Part shown: in pieces, positions 38,201-47,200 of the stretch | How the letters are laid out: each line of letters starts with the position of its first letter | How positions within the stretch are numbered: position 1 is the first letter of the stretch | Origin: Drosophila pseudoobscura | Taxonomy: Eukaryota; Arthropoda; Insecta; Diptera; Drosophilidae | Assembly: GCF_009870125.1 (NCBI RefSeq) | Contig: NC_046683.1 | Coordinates: 60,341,869-60,405,868, forward strand | Direction of reading: 5' to 3' | Length of the DNA stretch: 64,000 bases | Made by a program: the position numbers and the translations under genes | The notes under the pieces: model-generated | What the model saw: the letters and a program-made list of their open reading frames with translations, nothing else | Databases searched by the model: none | What the model was told of the DNA's origin: nothing

Positions 38201-41200
38201 TTTCTCTTTTTACTCGAAAAACCGAAACCATAAACAACTTTTACTGCGTAGTGCGGTAGTGGCAGTGGCAGTGTCTGTTGTTGTTGTTGCTGCTGCCATT
38301 TACTTTTAGCCAGACTTTAATTATAATTGCCGGCTCTCCTTCTCTTCTCCCTCATTGCAGATCGATGATGCAGCCATTCAGGTGTACAAGGATGGGGACT
38401 ATGGTGCCTATTTGGACCTGGAATCATCGCTGGCCGAACAGACCGAAGAGATCGAGGGCCTGAATGCCAGGTGAGTGCACAGTTCTCCCTCTCTCCCTCT
38501 CTGCCTCTCCCTTCCTCAGTGGAGCGTGTGTGTGGGATGATCGGTGGACACTAACGAATTGTCAACCCACATGTTGGTGGCCAGAGGCGGTCGACACCTG
38601 GCGCAATCAGTGCCACCGCAGCCACAGCAGCCACCCACAAAAATTTGTCAAAGAATTTTCACTTTTGCTAAGGCATCTGCTGCTGCTGCCGCCGCTGCTT
38701 ACCTTGAACCCATTTTGGCTGCTCATTTTCCCACCCCCACGTTTTCGGGAAAGCCACAGAGCAGCATCTGGACGTTGAAATGTTGAACCAGTCCTCCTTT
38801 GGGTTACTGGGGCACCAGATCGTGGGTGGCTCTCTCTCTCTGTCGCTCCTGTCAGCCTTTCACCGAAATGCAACATATATTACACATACGACATGGCGGT
38901 CGGATCGCCTTCTTCTTGACCATATCCGACTCCCATCTAAGGGGGGGTGGTGGAAGGGGGGGGGGATTCGCTAATAAAGTTATTTGACTGTCGCTCGTAC
39001 TCGTATTTGTGGCAGGCACACACAGGAAACGGACTCTCTGGCCTGCCTGGCAGTGCTCCAGACATTTGCATGCCACGACATGGCTACGTGCAACTTGTTG
39101 CTGCCGCAACTTGCAGTTAATTTGCATTTAATCCGCGCACAGAAGAGACAACGTACAACGTACAACGTACGAGTACGAGTATAAGCCATGGCTATGGGTA
39201 CTGCCACATTTTTGATGTCGTTGTCGTTGCTGTTGTTGGACCTCTGCCTCCTCCAGTCGTTATACATATATATGTATATATTTTTTTGAGCGCTTTTTCT
39301 TCATAACTGGCATGCATATAAAGTACATTTCTCAACAAATACCCCTTGAGGTATTAGAAAAAGGATGTGCTCGACTAGGGAGAACATTTCCAAGGGAAAT
39401 ATCCAAAGATAATGGAATCTCTCATCTGTTTCAAGCATAAGAATTGCTTCTTCTAGTCGAGGTACCCACTAGTCGATCATTATGTGTACTTTTGATAGTT
39501 TTTTTTTATTATTATTTATTTATTTATTTATTTCGCGGCCAGAGCAGTGCCAGAGCAGTGCCAGAGCAGTGCCAGAGCAGTGCCAGAGCACCGTGTGCGA
39601 ACGTGATGTCATGACAAAAGGCAGCAACATCAGCAGAAGGCAACAGGCGGCAGGCAGCAGGCAGCAGGGCAGGCGCTAAAGCAGAGCTCTGCCGCACAAA
39701 AGAAAAATGATGTACGCGATGGGGCACAAGTGTCAAAGTAGAAGAACACACAACAATACAGCAAGATGGCTTAAAGAAGACCAGGGCTCAAAGAAGAAGG
39801 CTTAAAGTCATAACCGTACCAGGGGCAAAGTCAATGTTCTGAAGTTGCTTAACCTCCAGGGAGGAGAGATGAGGCATGGGAAAGAGGCAGCCAGGCAGGC
39901 AACTGGCAGTCTATTTCTGACTTTCACTTCATCCACTCCAGCCATCAGTCATAAACCGGGAATAAGGTGGGGGCTCCTGGCATCCCCCCCCACCAGATGC
40001 TTTGAAATTATAACGTAAATGTCGCCGCGTCTGCGCAAATTGCAGCCACTTTGCAGCGTTTGAAGGGGCAGCCCATTTACGCGAGTCTGCGGTTGGCGCC
40101 AATGAGAGTGGTCTATAGGCCCAAGAGTGGTCTTGGGCCCGTCCTCTGGGCCACTAATCATGCTTATCGCATTAGTCATGGCAGCGTGCTTGCATGCAAA
40201 TCATGTGCCTCATGCGCCGCATCAAAAATTCCTCAGACAAGAGACGAGAGACGAGAGAGAGAGGACAGAGACAGAGACAGAGACAGGTGTGGCTGCAGAA
40301 GAAACCTTTATTATTATTATGAATTCTTGTCTATATTCCGATTCCAAGTCCAAGTCCAGGGTGCCCAATGCCCAGTGCCCAGTGTGTGTGTGTTCTTCAT
40401 AGTCCATTTTCAATTATCTGCTTTGTTGGTTATTATTTTTACGAGTATTATGAGGGGCGGCAGGGAGGCCAAGCAGCAAAGCAGCGGGTAATCAATGCTC
40501 TTAACTGGTCAATGAACCCTCCCTCTCCACCCAGCAGGCAGGCACTGCTGTTTGCCCCCCCACATAGTGTGCCCTGAGAAATTCAAACAATATTACAAAT
40601 CAATGCAATATTAAAAATCTAATATCTGTTTATATATTTTATATTTTTGAACAGCCGCAAAAACTCTCTGGTGGTACGCACACAACTGAATGTGCGCGTG
40701 CATTCGATTATTGGTAAGAAATACGAATCAATTCACTAGGGAAAACCCTACTTAATAATGGGAAAAACTACTCCATCTTTGCAGAAAAACTACTTTCATC
40801 GGAGGGCAGCGACCTGCGACGTGCGTTATTCTCATTGAAGCAGGTGTTCCAGGAGGATAAGGATCTGGTGCATGCCTTTGTGGCCCTCGGCGGTCTCAAT
40901 TGTCTGGTGCGCGTGGGCAATTGCGCAGATCAAAACTATCAGAATTATATACTGCGTGCCCTGGGACAGGTAAGAGAATCCCACAGATCGATGGTTCGGT
41001 GGATAGATCCCAGAGGATAATTATGTCATTTTGTTGTTGTTGTTGTTGTTTAGGTCATGCTCTATGTGGATGGAATGAACGGCGTGATGAAGCATGAGCC
41101 GACAATGCAATGGCTGTACTCATTGATTGCCTCCAATTACCGATCCGTGGTGAAGACGGCCCTCAAGCTGTTGCTGGTGTTTGTGGAATATGCCGAGTCC

Positions 41201-44200
41201 AATTGCTATGTGCTGGTCAGTGCCATACACGCGGTGGATGCCACACAGGGCACGTTGCCATGGTCGAATATAATGAGGTATACTTTTGGGCAGAAGACCA
41301 TCGCAGATGGGGGGAGCCATTCATTCATTTGATTGAATATTTTGACCGTTTCCACAGACTGCTCAAGGACTATGACAATGCAGATGCCGAACTGGTGATC
41401 TATGCCACATCGTTGATCAACAAAACCCTCGCTGGACTGAACGATCAGGACACGTTCTACGACGAAAGCGATCTACTGGAGCAGCAGGGCATGGAGACGG
41501 TCATCCAGCGTTATATGTCCAAGCCGGGCACCGATCTGGATCTGCTCGATCAGCTGCAACTCTACGAGGCTGTACTCAAGTGGGTGGCAGCTCTACCCAA
41601 AGAATTATGCCCACAGATTGCTTATATATCCCCTAAACTCCCTTCCAGATTCGAAGATGGCGAATCTGATGGCCAGCGGCTGCCCCAAAACTCTATGCGC
41701 AAGACTCAGCGCTATCGTCCGGGCTCGAACACCACAGAGCGACGCAAATCGCGACGCCACAGCACCGACAACAGTCCTGCGCCCATCACCAAGGTCCTGG
41801 CCACAACCCTACTGCGTATGACGCCCACACAGGGAACCCTGGACGAGGATAGCTCGGGTTCCACCAACTCCACGGAGTTCAGTGGCGGCCTGTTCAACGA
41901 GAAGAAGCGTGAGAATCGAATAAGGATGTCCTGCAGCACTCAGAGAACTAATGCCCTCTTGGATTTTTACAGCACGCGATGGTGCGGGAGTCACGCCGGG
42001 CCTTAGGCGTCGTCGGGAGCGCGCAGAGCGGCACAAGAGCTTCCTCAAGGAGCAACAGGAGGCAGCGGCCAATGGGATATTTGCCGCCCTAGAGCAGCGC
42101 GAGGGTTTGGGTGAGTACGGTGCCGCAGGATAACGCAAAGGCTTCTCTGTACAGGCTGCTTACTAACTTTTGATTCTCTCTATCCCCCAACAAAAAACAA
42201 AAAACAAAAACAATGCTAATCCATGCTCCATTCATGTGTGTGTTTTTGTCCCGCTGTTGCCTCACCCGCTGATCCATATGCTAACCGGCCAAAAGGCCAA
42301 ATCGTAACAGCCATTCCTGCCACCATACAAAGCGGCGACAGTCCGCCGCAGTCATTGCAGCACGAGCTGCCGCTGCAGCCGTGCAACAATAATATTAGCA
42401 GCAACAGCAACAATGACACGCCCAATAACAGCCTGCTGCTGAGTCCCAGCAAGCAGCTGCTAAGCGGCAGCCACAGCATCTCGATCATCAACAACAGCTT
42501 CGACAAGGCCAACAACAACAATAACACCAACAATCAGAACGAGTTCCTTACGAAAAAGAATCTCTTCCGCGAACGGAACGCCACTGTGATCAATGGGATC
42601 ATGAAGAACATCCAGCAGACGGCGGACAGTGGCTACAAGAAGTACGAGAATGATGCGAATCGCCTGAATAACTACTACACGCAGATGAGTCAATCGCCCA
42701 AGCATCAGCTGCAGCAGCAGGATCCCGATGGAGTCCTGCTCAGTCCTAAGAAGTCGCTGAATGCGTCAGGATTTGATTTCACGCCCGTTCCGCTCAGCTC
42801 CACGCCGGTTAAGGGAGATATCCCACCAGAAGCAGAGCCACTGAGTCCCATACAGAAACCCATGGCATTGGCATCACCACCACCGCCACCGCCGCCGCCA
42901 CCACCACCGCCACCCACCTGGTGGCATGCCCCCATTGGCAGCGTTGCGACCAGAACCCTAACCAGTACTAACCCCGCTGTGGATACCCCAACAGGTAGGG
43001 TGCCGTGTGTTGCATACTCTCGAGCGCTGCCAAGACATGTCCATCACTCCATCACACAGCAGCCGCTGCATACTTTTCTGTGTGACATACCCCTAGGGAT
43101 AAGTGTGCTATTACTATACAATTGTTGTTCTCCCCCACACAGATCTGGACAGCGAGGGGAAGCAGCAACAGCAGCTGCTGCAGCTGCAGCTGAAGCGCGA
43201 CCACACGGTCAAGGATCTGACACAGAAGCTAAGCAATCTGCCCACAAGTCCCACACAGGAGCCAGGCAATCGCTCTGCCATTGTCGGCGATATGTCCGGC
43301 CTTATATCGAAAGCCAAAGAGGGACTGGCCAAGAGCAAAAGCAAGGGGGAAATATCAAGGTGAGATTTAAAGGATTACATTGATCGGGATACTTCCCTCA
43401 AGTGAAAGCCTTGTTCTTCCTGGTACTTGTCCAAGTACGAAATCGTGTGACTTTTCGGTTTTGATAGAGGTAGCTCATGCTATGAGTATGCCACTACTTT
43501 TTCCCTGGAAGAAGATTGTATAGAGTCCATAACTGACTCAGAATCGAAGAGATTACATTTCTAGCGATATGAACCGGTCCTCGAAGAGTTTAGGTATATA
43601 TTAATTTTGTGGTGACCCCCCCAATAAACGACTCTGTCTGTCCGTCGGGCCTTCCGTCTGTATGTCTTGTTTGACACCTAGTTCTTAGGGACTATAAAAG
43701 CTAGAGCAGACACTGTGATAGCCCCCGCCTAACCTGTGATATCACACTGAATCAAGTTTGTTTCAAAACTCCCCGCCCCACTCCTTTCCCACAAGGAACG
43801 AAAATCTGTGCCGTCCACAATTTGGAAACCGAAAACGCGGAATCATTGAGAATGACCAGAATGAATATCTATCAGGTTGCCGAATCTGGATCAGATAGGA
43901 TCATTTTTGAAGCGAGAATGAACAAATCCATTTGCTGTGACTACGGAATTATTTCCACGCGCTTACTCATTCTCTCTCTTTCTCCCTCTGACTGTCTCTG
44001 TCTGTGCCATTATAAAATACATATATTGTATTGGTTACATACATCATAAGCTGACATCTGTACATCCCTAAATACGTGGTACCGGTTATACAAGTAGGGC
44101 AGCGGCCCTTGCCGCGTCTCTCAACGTTCCCGCTCGATACCTCTTAAACCGAATTAACGGTAAATCCGATTAGAAGCTCGTGCGATGATTGCGTACAGGT

Positions 44201-47200
44201 TGTATCTCGCGTACTTCTGATTTACGAGTATATATGGCGCCACGTTTACAGCCGCGATAAGAATTTAGGGCAAGAAATCCCCTGCATCGGGGGCAGCACG
44301 AGCAAAGATACGTATACGAGTAGTAGGGGTTTTTTAAGGGTTCGTTTGTTACTCATTGATAGAATCTTTTGGGGAACATAGAAATATGCTAACTAGATCT
44401 CCCATATCCCTATATCTTGCCTACGATGTGGCTGGGGGCTTTGTATCGGGTTTTACATCGAATCGAAGTAGCGTTGCCTTAAATGTCATTTTGCTGGAGT
44501 TTACAAAACAGCAAAGTCCTAGTAGGATTTGATTTATACTCCTGTCAATTACACAAAATAATAAACTGCTCAAAGCCGGACTGACGTAGCCAGAGAAAAT
44601 TAAAATGGAACCGTTCAATTCTCGAACGATTCTGATGGAGGGCCTGAAAGAGAACGCCCAGAACATTCAAATCGAGCTACGAATGCTGCGCCAACGAGGG
44701 GTGCCGCACGCGGCTTTGGATTTAGAGACTCTGAGCCGTGTTGTTGAGCTGAATCGCCAGCTACTACATACCACAGAGTCCTTAACCCAGATTCTTCGGG
44801 AAATTGTCGATGAGGCCATGGATGTGGAGATTATTGGGGCTCAGATCGTGCTGGCTCTCGAGGTGTCCCGCATACAGGACGAAGTTATCGCCAATGATGC
44901 TTGAAGAAGTCGAGCTCTACGAAATGGGTGGAACCTTTGGCCAATCGTCCCCCCAATCGTCGACCTGGAGCGGGGCGTATTCCGCAAAATAGCTAATCTC
45001 AGAGTTCCCAATAAAAACCCATCGATAGTTAACAGTTAAAAACAGATTTATTGCAGGAACGGGGGAACTATAAACTATTGGCTCTAGCCATAGCTTATCC
45101 GTAGATGGGATTGTACTTCTCATACAGGGCAGTGTAGGCAGCCTTGGCGGCATCCACAGACAGTCCCTTGCGGCTCAGCCAGGCATCGTACTTGGCCGCA
45201 CCCTCGGCATCGGCGGGCTTCTCAATGGCAATATCGCCCTCGTGGATCTGCTTGTAGAGGCCGTAGAACTCCAGGTACACCTCCGTTGGGGGCTTCTTGC
45301 TGAAGGCCTTGGTCTTCTCGAGAATTGCGTTGAACTGCAACACAGAAACAGAGTCAATCCTAATATTTGCGGATACGGGATCAATCCAAGAGACTTACAT
45401 CCATTTCGTTCGAGTAATGCCGTGACAACTAATGATTAATTTCGTACAGCTCTCAACTTTTATACCACTCGAACATCGTGGCAGGAGCTCTTATCTATCG
45501 ATAATGCAACCCGATAATGCGACGGCGGCAGCAACGTCGGCGGAGTCCATCGGGCAAATTTGTTTGATTAGATTTTTTTATGTGAGAGTTTCGTAAGAGT
45601 TCAATAATTCATCCAGTTGTGGGTTCTAGGTAAAAGTTTGGGTCTTTCCATATCTGCCTCTCGTCATCGGAGCTCTCGAAGAAAGTAGCCTGGCCTCTTC
45701 CTGCCTGGCCCCCGAGTCGCCTGATTCTATCGTTATCTTTCGGGACTATCTTGCTGCCGGGCACAAGGCGTGTCCCCCGATAAGGCCATTTATGGCCCAC
45801 CTCCATCGACTGATAGCTGATAGTAACACTCAGTTCGCAAAATTTCGTATACTGCCATCATGATGACATAAAGGATTAACCTTTGATTATATCTCTCCCT
45901 CAAATAAATAGATCATCGAGTGTGGATCAGGAGCTGAAGAAGTCCGAGCCGAAGAAATCAGAGAACGAGCTGCACTGGGAGGAACTGGTGCGGAATATGA
46001 CGCGACCCTTGAACCTCTGCGACCTGGACTTTACCGATCTTCACGATGACGATGAGAAGGATGTGCTGGCGCCACGTGGCCTGGGAGTCGGAATACCGCC
46101 ACCACCGCCGCCGTTCGCAGGCGGTGGAGGCATACTGCCACCACCCATGATGCCACCAGCACCCAGCTTGATCCCTCCCCCCATGTTTGGGTATGGTGGG
46201 AGCCTCACCAACAGTGTGAATAGCTCCCTGAATGGATCCGTGAATGGGGATCTGGCTAATGGGAATAACACGATCAAGAAGAACAAGAAGACGGTAAGGG
46301 GATTGAAGTAAGGATCATCGAAAGGGCAATGGTTAAGATCGTGTCTTCTATCCGCAGGTCAAGCTCTTCTGGAAGGAAGTGCGCGAAGACTTGATACCCC
46401 AGGTGGTGGGTAAGACAATTTGGGATGAGTTGCCCAATGCCAATGTGGACACACAGAAGCTCGAGCATCTCTTTGAGTCCAGAGCCAAAGACTTGATGAC
46501 CAAGGTGAGACCATAGATCTATCTGTGTACCTCTTTTCCTACCCCCATCGTATTGGTCAAAGGTTCTCGAACAAAAATCGAATTGAATATTCCCCTAGGA
46601 TAAGTGTGATTAAATTAGTTATACATAAATAGTCTCTCACACTCTACCTATCGTTATAACCAATTGCGAATGATATTTGTACTCTTTTTTCCTCATAAAT
46701 TTCTTATAAATGTCGAACGGAACGGATAAAAATCAACGTAAATGTTAAACGTGTGCCTAAAACTCCAATCACAATCACAAATCAAACAAATAATTTCTTT
46801 AAAACAATGTCTCTCTTTAGGAGGTGAGTGCCATGAAATGTTTTTTTTTTCGTTTTTAATACAAATCTCTTTCAATCTATATGTACATCTCACTCTTTCT
46901 ATCGCTCACTCTGTCTTTGTCATGATTTGATGCCCATTTTGTTTTGTGTTTTGGTGTTGGTTTCCTATCACTCTTATACACGCACAAACACACACACACA
47001 GACTCTTATACACACAGTATAAGAACAGATCAGAACAGACTCCACTCCACTGCACTCTGTCTCAATCTCTCTATCTCTCTCTCTCTGTCTGTCGTTGACT
47101 CTTTGCACCATATTTTGTGTTGATCACTGAAGAATCCTTGTATGGAATAAAATAAAACTAACGCTCTTTTTGGGTGGATAATCTTTCAGAAACAACAAGA

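Noticed and set aside
39370-39462. 9-bp inverted repeat CTCGACTAG / CTAGTCGAG
   Set aside because: Arms are short and 75 bp apart with no element between them; could be chance.
41110-42006. Single 298-codon frame across several Fhos exons
   Set aside because: It runs through introns with clear GT/AG borders; it carries Fhos residues only from 41358 onward.
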